A DNA stretch of 64,000 nucleotides. It comes from Muraenolepis orangiensis. Lineage: Eukaryota > Chordata > Actinopteri > Gadiformes > Muraenolepididae. The position numbers and the translations under genes were made by a program. Under the pieces are notes generated by a model that saw only the letters and a program-made list of their open reading frames with translations, made no database searches and was not told the origin of the DNA. Where the stretch lies: NCBI GenBank assembly GCA_027704905.1, contig CM051016.1, positions 16,481,538 to 16,545,537 of the forward strand. Direction: 5' to 3'. Shown piece by piece: positions 1-10,068 of the stretch (the first letter of the stretch is position 1; the number at the start of each line of letters is the position of its first letter).

Positions 1-45
1 GACAGGTTAAAAGACAGTCTAGGTATTAAATGGGATATGAGCAGC

Positions 46-78
<33 letters not shown>

Positions 79-100
79 GGTATATATATATATATATACA
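46..100. repeat. (TAA)n and (TA)n microsatellites
   Basis: About eleven TAA units followed by a short TA run. The rest of 1-360 is AT-rich and shows no gene. Confidence 0.9.
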
Positions 101-399
101 TCCATACATACAGGTAAGTGGATATTTAACAGTATGCCGTTGAAAACAGGATAAATATATACATAAATGTATATACAAGTGAGCATATATAAATGTATGG
201 CATATATAGGAGTAGGAGCAGTTCTATCAACAGATTTAAATATATATGGCAGGTACAGTAACCAGGTATCTTATTAATAAATATGTAAACTATGGAGGTA
301 GGTAGTTGTGATAGTTTGTTTTTACAGTTTGTTTTTTCTTTTTCTTTTTACAGTTAGTCAAAGACATTGGTGGTGATTATTATAGGTGTTGAGCAGAGG

Positions 400-560
400 T
401 GTGGGGCAGGGGGGGTGCAGCAGAGGGGGGGCAGCAGAGGCGGCAGCAGAGGGAGGGGCAGCAGTGGCAGCAGGGGGAGGGGGGGGGGACCGCAGAGGCG
501 TGGCGGCAGGGGGTGGGGGCGGCAGGGGTTGGGCAGCAGGGGGGGGGGGGTGGGGGCCGT
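400..560 (+). repeat. G-rich low-complexity tract
   Basis: Irregular GCAGCAGGGGG-type repeats with many runs of five or more G on the plus strand. They would allow G-quadruplex formation. Open frames here reflect composition. Confidence 0.8.
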
Positions 561-850
561 CTTCGTGGTGCAGAGTTCAGGGAGATGACAGCTGAGGGGA
601 AGAAGCTGTTCCTAAGCCTGCTTGACTTGGAACAGAGGTTCCTATAGCGCCTCCCGGAGGGGAGGAGGGCAAACAGTCCATGGTTGGGGTGAGAGGGGTC
701 ATCCACTATTTTGTGTGCCTTCCTCAGACACTGTTTGTGGTGGGTAGTGTTTATTGCAGGGAGGGGTAGTCCAACGATGCGTTGGGCAGTTTTCACCACC
801 CTCTGCAGCGCTTTCCGGTCGGAAACAGTGCAGTTGCCATACCACATAAT
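560..850 (-). mobile_element. LINE fragment (C-terminal ORF2)
   Basis: The minus strand reads MWYGNCTVSDRKALQRVVK, then HPNHGLFALLPSGRRYRN, the same conserved C-terminal block as the other LINE copies but diverged. Only the last part of the ORF is present. It ends in a G-rich low-complexity tract at about 400-560. Confidence 0.75.
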
Positions 851-959
851 GTTTGTATAGTGCTGTTAATAGTACATAGTAAAGCAGATCATAGGTAGTA
901 TATACTGCAGGAGGGAATTGGGAGTAAGCATTTTATTGCAATTGTTTCAAATGGTAATG

Positions 960-1130
960 AAACATGTTGAATCTTCTACCCTTTCAGTATTTAAAACAAC
1001 GAAGGTTCACTTTATCTTATTTTATAACTGCTGTCTGTCGTCGGGTATTGCACACAAGAATTTCACATCACTGCTTTATACTAAACTGTAAACTGTGAAG
1101 TGACAATAAACTTGACTTGACTTGTTGAAG
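960..1130 (+). mobile_element. LINE 3' tail
   Basis: This matches the 3' ends at 10600-10700 and 49470-49560: CTGTCTGTCGTCGGGTATTGCA, CACTGCTTTATACTAAACTG, GTGACAATAAACTTGACTTG. The coding part is absent. Confidence 0.7.
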
Positions 1131-1498
1131 GAGACCTGGACGGGGGCGGTCATTTTCTCGCCATGGTCAACCATGGCGATGGAAGGTCACACGAGGTCAA
1201 CAAGTGTTATTGCGCTTTGTTTTTACACACGTACACGTTGCATATACAAACACACATGCACAAAGTGTATAAAATAAAGTGAAAAATGATCCTCAATACC
1301 CCTACAAGGTTTGAGGAGAACCCAAATGTTGTTATAATCCTTGCTGCTGCAGTGGCAGTGTGAATTGTGTTACTGTGAAATCCTCAATCTCCTCCTTATT
1401 CACAAAGCTGCAACTGTATTATTTTATACTTACTCTACCACCCCCCCCCCCCCCTCCCTCCTTACCCCCCCCCCAACCCCACCCATTACTCCTCCCTT

Positions 1499-3843
1499 TT
1501 ACGGGAGCGAAAAGGGGGTGAAAAAGGTGCCGATCCTCCGTATGGCTCTCCGGAAGCCAGCGCCAAATCCGCCTTCCTTCTTCTTCTCCTCAGGGTGAGG
1601 TTTATCCAACAGGCCGTCCTCACCTAGGAAAAAGAAAATACTAATTGTAGTCGTAGCCAACAAGCCATCCTTTTTTTTCAAGTGTCTAAACCATGGATCT
1701 GAAGGACGTCTTGTTTTATATAATAATAATAATTATTATTATTCAAATGTGGAAGTGTACAGCACAACGAAAGGAATTTTTCTGCATTTAACCCATCCTA
1801 GTATTAGGAGTAGCAGTCAGCTATTTATTATCTGGTTGTGCGGCGACCGCTCTACCTCCTGAGCTATACTGCCGCCCTTATATGCAGTGAATTGTATATA
1901 ACCATAGTTCTATATATGGACAGGGATGTCCTCATGTGGGTTGAGTTTGTTGTGCTCAAATAGCGCAATTTACAAGTAATTAATCTTAAACATCTGTACA
2001 CCTGAATTTAATATGAATCTATCCACAAATCCATCTCACTGTCTTATAGCATGGAAATGAGGAGTTGGAGAAAGTTACTAAATAAAATCCCACACCTTTC
2101 CCTAAAGTGCAGTGAACAGTATTAAACAGTATGACTTCCATCCACTTGGTATACACTAGCCCTCACAACACAACTCACCATGTGTGGATGTGGCGGGGAC
2201 CTGCTCCTCCATCACTGTGAGGGCATCCTGCAGCAGCTCTAGTGTGGCCACGACCTTCCCCTCCATCACTGCGAGGGCATCCTGCAGCAGGTCTGGCGTG
2301 GAGGGGACCTGCTCCTCCATCTCTAAGAGGGCATACTGCAGCAGGTATTGTGTGTTGCGGACCTTCTTCTCCATCACTGTGAGATCCTGCAGCACGCCTG
2401 GCATGGCAGGAACCTGCTCCTCCATCTCTAAGATGGAATACTGCAGCAGGTCTAGTGTGTCGAGGACCATCTCTATCACTGGGAGGACATCATGCCGCAG
2501 GTCTGGCATGGAGGGGACCTGCTGCTCCATCACTGTGAGGTCATCCTGCAGCAGGTCTGGCATGGAGGGGACCTGCTGCTCCATCACTGGGAGGACATCC
2601 TGCAGCAGGTCTGGCATGGAGGGGACCTGCTCCTCCATCACTGTGACGTCATCCTGCAGCAGGTCTAGTGTGGCGAGGACCATCTCCTTCATCCCTGGGA
2701 GGACATCCTGCTGCAGGTCTGGCATGGAGTCTGGCATAGAGGGGACCTGCTCCTCCATCACTGTGAGGTCATCCTGCAGCAGGTCTGACGTGGAGGGGAC
2801 CTTCTCATCTGCCTCCGATGACTTCTGAAAATTTGAATAAATCACATTAATTACATTCAAATACTAATAGGCCTAGATCACGGCACAGTTGAAAGCCGGA
2901 AGTACCCGTTAAAAATCGCTGAAGCAGTGTATCCCAAGTTCCGGTTAATGCATTCACCATTGCAGACAGTTATCACTGGACAACATCGCTGCATAACCTT
3001 CCAAAAGTCGGTCCAGACGATGTGGTTCAACTAGTGAATGAACACTACAGTGAAGAAGTCTAAATCCGAATCATACAATTCCCCGACATTGTGTCTTGTG
3101 GCTCTATCTGGATATAATATAACGCCATATAACAAAGGCGATTAGGAGCAGAGGTATGCCTATGTATTTAATATAGGCTATAGGGTTGATGGATTTGGAT
3201 TATTTCAATGTACCTTTTCATTTACGTGTTAATATGTAGTGTGCAGCTGTATATTTTCTAAAAGGCAATGCCTGTTATTCTTGTGAATACTTGTCAAAGT
3301 GCAAACTGCAGACATACGTGCTACCCCTGAGAAAATGAAACAAGGGACCTTCATCCCTCCTTATCAGCCTCACACAAGACTTGTGAAGGAGTTTGTCTTT
3401 CGGGAAATCGTGTAAAGTTTTGTAAACTGAGGTACGGCTGTCTTTGTTTTGACGTTGAGCAGCCCGGTACACTACAATAACAGCGACGAGAGGAGCCGGC
3501 CGTTGTTTGTCACGTATCTGTGGTAACTACCGGAAGTAAGAGTACACTGCTCTGCGATTTTTAACGTTCCGGAAGCAGGAAGTGTGACATAGGCCTATTA
3601 GACAATTCAAGAATGTCAATGTTTTATTGGAGTCAATAGCTGCAGTATACAAGTTAAATGGCGCCGGTTTAATTAATATAATAATAATTCTAATTGTTTC
3701 TTCTCACAGTTGACAAACATTTGGTGGTTGATTAATTAAGAGAATATAGAGGCAGGTGCTTAATGAAAATACAATCCACAAATAGATTTAGATTCAAATT
3801 TCAAATGTGTATTTTTTACCTCCATGGCAATGGCCTTCTCCAT
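1499..3843 (-). CDS. Unrecognised spliced gene encoding an 18-residue tandem-repeat protein
   Basis: Three coding segments agree in phase: 3820-3843 (start, MEKAIAME), 2179-2824 (repeat exon) and 1499-1623 (end). They give about 264 residues. The repeat exon has a clear acceptor (AAATTTTCAG) and donor (ATG/GTGAGT). It encodes roughly eleven copies of an 18-residue unit near LLQDDLTVMEEQVPSMPD, in two alternating flavours, with hydrophobic residues spaced as in amphipathic helix separated by Pro-Ser/Ala-Met-Pro turns. The last exon is basic and hydrophobic (GAGFRRAIRRIGTFFTPF). Reading through exon 2 upstream of the ATG stays open, so an earlier start in another exon is possible. I do not recognise the family and infer no function. 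The plus-strand frame is also open across the repeats, because the unit is a multiple of three, but lacks splice signals. Confidence 0.55.
1722..1878 (-). mobile_element. tRNA-derived SINE (fragment)
   Basis: On the minus strand it begins with the shared GGGCGGCAGTATAGCTCAGG head (box A region), followed by the family body with CTAATACTAGGATGGGTTAAA. It is shorter than the other copies and lacks box B. Confidence 0.7.
2864..3601 (-). mobile_element. Short THAP-encoding DNA transposon (P- or Kolobok-like) with long inverted ends
   Basis: The two ends, about 2864-2946 and 3528-3601, are inverted copies of each other. They share CTAATAGGCCTA, then GTTAAAAATCGC and GCAGTGTA, and CTTCCGGT or GTTCCGGT further in. 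Between them, on the minus strand at 3275-3480, is most of a THAP zinc-finger: CSVPGC, then FPKDKLL, RRDEG, and VCSLHF. A single frame change separates the CSVPGC half from the remainder, so the domain is broken here. No transposase core is present, so the copy is non-autonomous. ATTCAA occurs just outside both ends and may be part of a target duplication. Confidence 0.6.
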
Positions 3844-4034
3844 CTCCTGTTGGGTGCATCCGCTTGAACTGCTTGTCCTGGGCTTTTTCAACTGAATCAA
3901 AAAATACATAGAGTTGGAATAATAATTGTATTTACATGCACAATTAGAACAGCATTTACAAAGTTTGTACAGTAAAACAGTAGTAAAAAATAAAGAAAAA
4001 AAAGACCCCAACGGAAGACCAAGACCCCCTAAGA

Positions 4035-5564
4035 CACATGTGTCAAACTCAAGGCCCGCGGGCCACATCCGGCCCGTGAATGAATTATCTTTGGCCCGCA
4101 TGACAAAATCGATTTACTATTAGAGCTGGCCCGCTGGTATATCATACGCGCCACCATAATACTACAAATCCCATAATGCACTGCCCGTGCGTCGGCACGT
4201 CAATCACAGGCCCGCGTCAAAGAGTGGATTGGTGGGGAGGATCCGAGAAAAGATGCAGGATGAAAAACGTCACAAGTGAGCTGACAGCTTATCACTGAAT
4301 CATACACCAGGAATCGTTGTGTGGCAAAGCCTTGAAAATGGAACATGTAATGAGCATCATAACACGAGCGGTTAACTTTATCAGAGCCAGAGGTTTAAAT
4401 CACCGCCAGTTCAAGTCTTTTCTGGCGGAGTTAAATTCGGACTATGGTGACTTGCCCTATCACACAGAGGTGCGATGGCTAAGCCAGGGAAAGGTGCTGG
4501 AAAGATTTTTCGAGTTGCGTGAGGAGATCTGTGAGTTCATGGAAAGCAAAGGGAAAGACACATCAGAGCTCCGAAATAAAAAGTTTCTGTGTGAAGTAGC
4601 GTTTCTGTGTGACATCACGAGCCGCCTGAATGCACTAAACCTGCAGCTTCAGGGGCGGGGCCGTGTCATCACTGACACGTACGCTACAGTGAGGGCTTTT
4701 AAAACCAAGCTGCGCCTGTGGGAGACGCAGATTCTTCAGGAAAACTTGAGCCATTTCCCGCACTGCCAAACAATGAAAGAGCAGGTCGCTGCTGCTGTTT
4801 TCCCAACTAGACAGTTTACTGAAAAACTCGGCATACTTGGTGCTGACTTCACACGGCGATTTGCCGATTTTGAAGCCCAAAAAAGCAGGTTTGAACTGCT
4901 CCGTAATCCATTTGCAGCTGACGTGGAAAGCGCACCATCAAACCTGCAAATGGAGCTGATCGAGCTCCAATGTAGTGAGCTTCCACGTTTCATCCCCGAC
5001 ACAATGCCCCATCTACGCTCCCAGGCTGCTCAAACGCTCTCTATGTTTGGCAGCACATACTTGTTCATGAAGATAAACAAAACTTCACACAGGACTCGTC
5101 TTACTGATGAACACCTTCACTCAATCCTGAGGATTTCCTCAGCTCAGAGCCTGACCCCAGACATTGATGAACTTGTAACCAAGATAAGACACCAAGTATC
5201 TGGCTCAGACAAGTGAGCAACACAGAGCAGCAAACGGTGCTTTGACACAGTTTCAGTTTTTAATGCAGTTTAATATTTGAATTTTGTTCTCTTGCTACTA
5301 CAGGACATTTGATTTTTCTTTGAAGTAAATTACTTCTGGCTGTTGAAAATGTTCTTTTTTTATTTATTTTTAATTTTTCTTTCATTTATTTCATAATTAA
5401 TGTTGTTTTATAGGCAATAATCTATAGGCCTTGTTAGTTCCAGGTTCAATATGTGCAATAAGGTTGTTTCAATAAGTTTTCAATAAACGTTGAACCCGTC
5501 CGGCCCTTGACTTGTAGCAATTTCTTAATTTCGGCCCACTGTGTATTTGAGTTTGACACCCCTG
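4035..5564 (+). mobile_element. hAT-family DNA transposon with 8-bp target duplication
   Basis: Ends are inverted (GTGTCAAACTCAA near both termini), and CCCTAAGA is duplicated exactly at 4027-4034 and 5565-5572. The interior carries a 299-codon frame at 4317-5216 related to hAT transposases of the GTF2IRD2/SCAND3/ZBED type (LNHRQFKSFLAEL, LPYHTEVRWLSQGKVLERFF). The C-terminal dimerisation region (RTRLTDEHLHSILRI) is present, but a few residues expected between MFGSTYL and MKINK are missing, and the N-terminal half is absent. The copy is therefore an internally deleted, probably inactive element. Confidence 0.85.
4317..5216 (+). pseudogene. Partial hAT transposase
   Basis: The open frame covers the C-terminal part of a hAT-type transposase and lacks the BED finger and the first catalytic part. 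See the enclosing element for ends and the small internal deletion. A domesticated host gene is unlikely because the intact target duplication marks this as an ordinary insertion. Confidence 0.75.
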
Positions 5565-5588
5565 CCCTAAGAGGAAGAGAGTTCTTAC

Positions 5589-5680
5589 CGTCTCTTCTGA
5601 TCGCTTGGTAGTGAATAAACCTCAGCGCGTCAACGCTCCAGTTATAGGAGGCGCCGGTTACCATGGAAACATGACAACAC
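5589..5680 (-). other. Probable 5' untranslated exon of the 18-residue repeat gene
   Basis: A good donor (GACG/GTAAGAAC) ends this segment at 5589. The upstream flank has inverted CCAAT/ATTGG motifs within about 100 bp. It joins by position to the exon at 3820-3891. An ATG at 5658 opens a 25-codon frame that does not stay in frame with the repeat exon, so I treat the segment as leader. The intron that follows contains the hAT element, inserted 17 nt from the donor side. Confidence 0.4.
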
Positions 5681-5689
5681 GGAACGCTA

Positions 5690-6500
5690 TTGGCTAAATA
5701 TCACCACACCATGTTTGGCCAATAGATGGCAGACTAGACAAAAACCATGAAATCAATCCCCCTGATAATACGCAATTATAAACTAAACAAATTATTCTAA
5801 ACACTTTGCTTGTCAAATTGTTCCTCCGTAGTGTAATATTTAGACACTTTTTACCAGTTACGTCAGGCATCATATGGACACCTAAAAATATACGAGGGCC
5901 TGCCTAGTGGTCACGTGACTCACTACATACGTAATGTGAGCAAAGAGACCGAATACAAACAAATAATTTTTCTTTTTCTGTTAGGTCCGTGTACTTTTCG
6001 GTATTTTAAGCTTGTAAACTTGGAGGAAAATATACAATGAAAACAAAAAGGGAAAAAACAGCCGTAAATTCAAGATAACTTTATTTATCCCGAGGGAAAT
6101 TATTATTATTCATTTTGTTTTTATTATTATTAATTAATGAACGTGGTATGGGTCAGAAACGATCATATTCAGAACAATCCACCCTGAGATAATAATAATA
6201 GATCCGATACGGAGTCGAGGCTGCAAGTTCCATGTCGCATACTTCGCAATGATTGCGATCCCCGTCCATGTAACCGCCCCCTACGGGTGCCCGAACAGAC
6301 AAACATAACAGAGTTCCGAATGCTTATCTAAATACACCACATCACCATCCAAAGCCACGAGGGCGATCACGTGGTTACGCTCCATGGGAGTCGTTAAAGC
6401 CGCTGTCACGTGTCCCCAAAGTGACAAACCATTATGGAAGAATGAATTTTGCGCGAAATGGCCCCGAATTTGGCCAATCAACCGCCGAAGCAAGTACGAT
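5690..6500. other. Intergenic, no gene seen
   Basis: AT-rich sequence with a fragment resembling dispersed fish repeats near 6070 (AACTTTATTTATCCCGAGGG). No supportable coding segment. Confidence 0.4.
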
Positions 6501-6509
6501 GCCTATAGA

Positions 6510-6772
6510 AGCTCACACGAAGGAACCCGAACCACACACGACGGCACCTGAACCACACACGAAGGAACCCGAACCACACACGACGGCACCCGAACCACAC
6601 ACGAAGGCACCCGAACCACACACGGAGGAACCCGAACCACACACGACGGCACCCGAACCGCACACGAAGGCACCCGAACCACACACGAAGGCACCCGAAC
6701 CACACACGAAGCAACCACACACGACGGAACCCGAACCACACACGACGGAACCCGAACCACACACGACGGCAA
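6510..6772. repeat. 21-bp minisatellite
   Basis: About twelve copies of a 21-bp unit (CCCGAACCACACACGACGGCA and close variants). Because the unit is a multiple of three, frames stay open on both strands (EPHTTAP-type on plus). I see no start context, splice signals or homology that would make it a gene. Confidence 0.85.
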
Positions 6773-6809
6773 GTGAATTGTTCTAGTAGTTTATACCCGC
6801 AGGACACAC

Positions 6810-7400
6810 GATGGCCACACGATGGCTACACGACGTCGTATTGAGAGGACGAAGCGTTCGAACTCGGTCACGAGGGCGTCACGTGACCTCCCGATGGCAT
6901 GAAGCCTTCGGCCGACCGTTGGGATATTCAATTGCTGATCGGAGATTATTGGCAGCAGAACACACAGTACATTTACTTTATTTCAAATTGAATTCAACTT
7001 GAACATGCCACCCAAGGCAGGGCTTTGACGTTAAGGATGGCAGCTTCCTCATACGTTGCACTCGGAGAGAAATAGTATAGTATATATAATATAACATATA
7101 TCATATAACTATTATAATAATAGACGGACGAACTGTTTAGTCCTTGGTCATGGTTTATTTTGCTCTACTCCACTGGTACATCCTTTCGCTCAGTCGAGCT
7201 AACGTAGAACACACACACCATCTGAACATCAGGTGAATTTTATGAAAATAAAATTAGGCATAAAACCCCTGTCACACTGTCCCGAAAGTGACACCAGATG
7301 GACACACAATAAAGGAAATGTTGAAATTGGAAACCGGTGCACCCCCCAAACATGTTAAAATTAAGTACATCATCATTAGTTAACGACAATTAACGCCACA
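6810..7400. other. Intergenic, no gene seen
   Basis: Nothing supportable apart from AT-rich stretches. Isolated open frames lack splice or start context. Confidence 0.4.
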
Positions 7401-7421
7401 TTTCAAATCATAGATCCAGAC

Positions 7422-7784
7422 CTGGCATTTGATTTGGAAGTCCCAGGATCCAGAGGTGCGACTGGCCTTCTCCAGGGCCTCTATGGTAGAAGCCTGTGAT
7501 GTTCTTCTCCATCTCCTCCAGCAGAGATTCAAGGTTCCAGATGTTTTTATTTGTCATTTGAAGTACAATGGAATGCTTACCCATTCCCTCCGGCAGTATG
7601 AATTTCTTCCATTTTACTTTATCTCTCCATGTCCTCGTCGTACGTGCGGCCCCTGAACACGGGCTGCGGGGCGTTGGAGAAGTACTGGTGGAAGGGGGAA
7701 GTGGGTCGCCACGGCCTCCGCCTCCACCGTTTTGCCCTGCTTGGGCCGGACCTTGCTCATGTACTGCTCCCAGCGAGAGATCAC
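7422..7784 (-). pseudogene. Two coding-like segments of an unidentified gene, interrupted by a repeat
   Basis: Segment A (7619-7784) follows a good acceptor (CGCCCGCAG). It reads RWEQYMSKVRPKQGKTVEAE, then after a one-base shift FHQYFSNAPQPVFRGRTYDE and a stop. Segment B (7422-7493) has acceptor ATCACAG and donor CAG/GTCTGG, and reads 24 codons, including TIEALEKASRTSGSWDFQIK. The sequence between them contains a dispersed-repeat-like stretch (compare 58620-58660). The frame shift and repeat insertion suggest a decayed gene fragment, but a sequencing error in a live terminal exon cannot be excluded. I do not recognise the family. Confidence 0.35.
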
Positions 7785-7849
7785 CTGCGGGCGGGGACAG
7801 TGTGAGGTGAGTGAAGGTTGTGTCTATCTCCCCCCCCCCCCTCCTCCAG

Positions 7850-8800
7850 GGAGTGAGGACACAACGCGCTACCCTCTTCTGACAAACATCAGTCAGTGGT
7901 GACAATTGGACACACGCACACACACGTAATGTGTATGTGTGCTCGCAACGTATGTGTATGCGCAGACACACACACAAACACGCATTTAATGTGTATGCGT
8001 GAACGCAACGTGTGTGTATGAGCAAACATACACACACACATTCACATAATGCATGCAGTCTCAATGTGTGTGTACATTGCGTGTGTTTGTGTCTTACACA
8101 CACACACATATATAAAACTGATCTAATTGCCATATTGTGGGTTTGGAGCCAGAGAGTTTTACAGCTAAGCATTCAAAAGAGGAGTGATGGGGGACAGTGA
8201 CTACAGTGACTTTAATGATTTCACGGTACAACACAGCAAGCCCCCCCCCCCTCCCAGTGGCACGGGGTTCACTAATAAAAGCATATTATTATTATTATTA
8301 TACCCCGGGGGGACAGCTGCATTAAGCTGGGAGAAGTCATCAGACTGTTGCCAGGTCTCCGTGAGGCATAAAAAAAATCTAGCTTTTTGTCCATAATGAA
8401 GTCAGAAACCAGCAGGGCCTTATTGGTGGGACCTTATATTAAAGATACATAGTTTCAGACAGGTAAGTTGTGCATATGTGGATGCTTTAAGCAGAGGGGA
8501 TAACACACTGTGATTGACAGCACGGGCGGTGCGAGGGGGGCGTGGATCAGTGGACCAGAAAGAGCGGATTGTTTTGTTATTGTTGTGGTTTGCGTACTCA
8601 AAGTTTGGTCCAGATCCACGGTGAGTGTATCTTGGTGGTTTGAGAATACTTGGGTGTTGGGTAAGCAGAGCTGGCGGGGTCCTGGAGTAAGACAAGTAAC
8701 GTCTTGTTTGTTATCTGCGCAAGATGTGAACCGCCCGTGGGAGCGATGCCCCTGACGATGCGGTGCTTGGCGATGCGGTGCTTGGCACCAAACCTTTGTG
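7850..8800. other. Intergenic with CA-rich low-complexity tract, upstream of U2
   Basis: About 7910-8110 is made of diverged CACACA and TGTGTG tracts interspersed with GCATGCA-like words. The remainder up to U2 shows no gene and no clear snRNA promoter element. Confidence 0.5.
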
Positions 8801-8804
8801 GGTT

Positions 8805-8993
8805 ATCGCTTCTCGGCCTTTTGGCTAAGATCAAGTGTAGTATCTGTTCTTATCAGTTTAATTTCTGATACGTCCCCTACCCGGGGACCATATATTAAAT
8901 TGATTTTTGGAACTGGGAGATGGAATAGGGGCTTGCTCCGTCCACTCCACTAATCGACCTGGTATTGCAGTACCTCCAGGACCGGTGCACCCC
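8805..8993 (+). ncRNA. U2 spliceosomal snRNA, full length
   Basis: The sequence starts ATCGCTTCTCGGCCTTTTGG and runs colinear with vertebrate U2 for about 189 nt. The branch-point-binding GTAGTA is intact, the Sm site ATTTTTGG is intact, and the 3' end reads GGTGCACCCC. Stem IIa is GTCCCC paired with GGGGAC. A handful of differences from the usual vertebrate sequence are visible (for example TTTCTGATA for TATCTGATA, and CACTAATCG for CACGCATCG). I could not identify a convincing PSE or 3' box. It may be a functional variant or a recent pseudogene copy. Confidence 0.85.
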
Positions 8994-9498
8994 CTCTGCA
9001 TGTGAAATGTAAGCACACTCACCTCTTGCAAATGTTCTAGATTTGTTATTGTATTGTGCATAGTATTGTTTTAGAGTTGCGTGCTGCGGTAGGCCATGGG
9101 GAGTAAGCGTTCCATTGTCCTTGTTGCAAATGCAATTCTAGAATCTACACTATTAGTGGTCTACACAGAATAGACATCTTATTTTTTAAAGAAGACCAGC
9201 ACATGTACGAACTGGCAGCAGTGTAGTCTAAACCGGCCTTTACCCAAGAGAAGTGCCGAGAAGAGTCCATTGTACAACTTGCATGCATCGCCAATGCGGA
9301 GAGGAAACTCAACTATGAGCAATCAGCACTGACAACTTGTAAGGCTTGTCGATTGAACTAGCTGCACGAAACTACACACTTTAAATGTATACTGTTATAC
9401 CTACATGTTTGAGCTGGCTGTAACATTTCACTGCACATTGTACATGTTGCACTGTTCATATTTATGACACGGATGTCTAGCTACATACTTATTAGGTA

Positions 9499-10068
9499 TG
9501 TTAATGTACTTTTGTCGAGTTAGACTGCAGGAGCAAAAACACACGTGCACACACGTACTTGGCGGGGCAGGGAGAGAACTTTATTGCACATGCGCAGAAG
9601 TCATATACACACATGTATGGATACCCGCAATGACCATAATAGCTTTATAGCGCAGTAGAGGAGTACAGTGGCTGACTGGCTATATATGTGAGACTGTACA
9701 TTACATTTTGTTCAACACCCCCACTCAGGCTCACCTTTACAAATACACATGAAAATAAAAACAGGTCTTCCTTAAAAACATAAATGACCTATGCCGGTCT
9801 GGCACATTATACCTTGAATAACAACTCAGGAAAAAAACACAACCTTTTTGTTGTTTGATACTTCTGGGTTATCTATGTTTCCCCAAACAAATAACATCTG
9901 AACTTCTCAAACTTTGCTTTTGTCAGTGGTTTGGTCAACACGTCGGCCATCATGTTTGCTGTGGGACAGTATTCAATGGATATTTTACCATCAATATGTG
10001 CGGCTCGCACAGTTGTTTGCTCCGTTGCCTACATACTGGATTTTTGGACAGAGCAATCGTCCCCTGAT
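9499..10068 (-). mobile_element. 3' end of a Ty1/copia LTR retrotransposon
   Basis: Positions 9499-9717 form a probable LTR on the minus strand: it begins TGTTGAAC, ends TTAACA, and carries a TATAAA-like box and AATAAA in the right order. Immediately upstream is a purine tract (GAGTGGGGG). The pol tail at 9873-10068 encodes the end of a copia RNase H: GTIALSKNPVCRQRSKQ in one frame, then after a frameshift ISIEYCPTANMMADVLTKPL to a stop at 9873. The 5' LTR and the rest of pol are not in the window. The copia sequence stops where a LINE fragment begins near 10068. Confidence 0.75.

Noticed and set aside
2184..2828. Plus-strand 214-codon frame over the 18-residue repeats
   Set aside because: The minus strand has matching acceptor and donor sites and joins in phase to two further exons; the plus frame has neither.
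6421..6807. Open frames on both strands across the 21-bp minisatellite
   Set aside because: They exist only because the repeat unit is a multiple of three. The same tract is open in several frames.
7331..7346. ACCGGTGCACCCCCC, identical to the U2 3' end, 1.5 kb before the U2 sequence
   Set aside because: Only about 15 bases match and the flank has no U2 similarity, so it may be coincidence.
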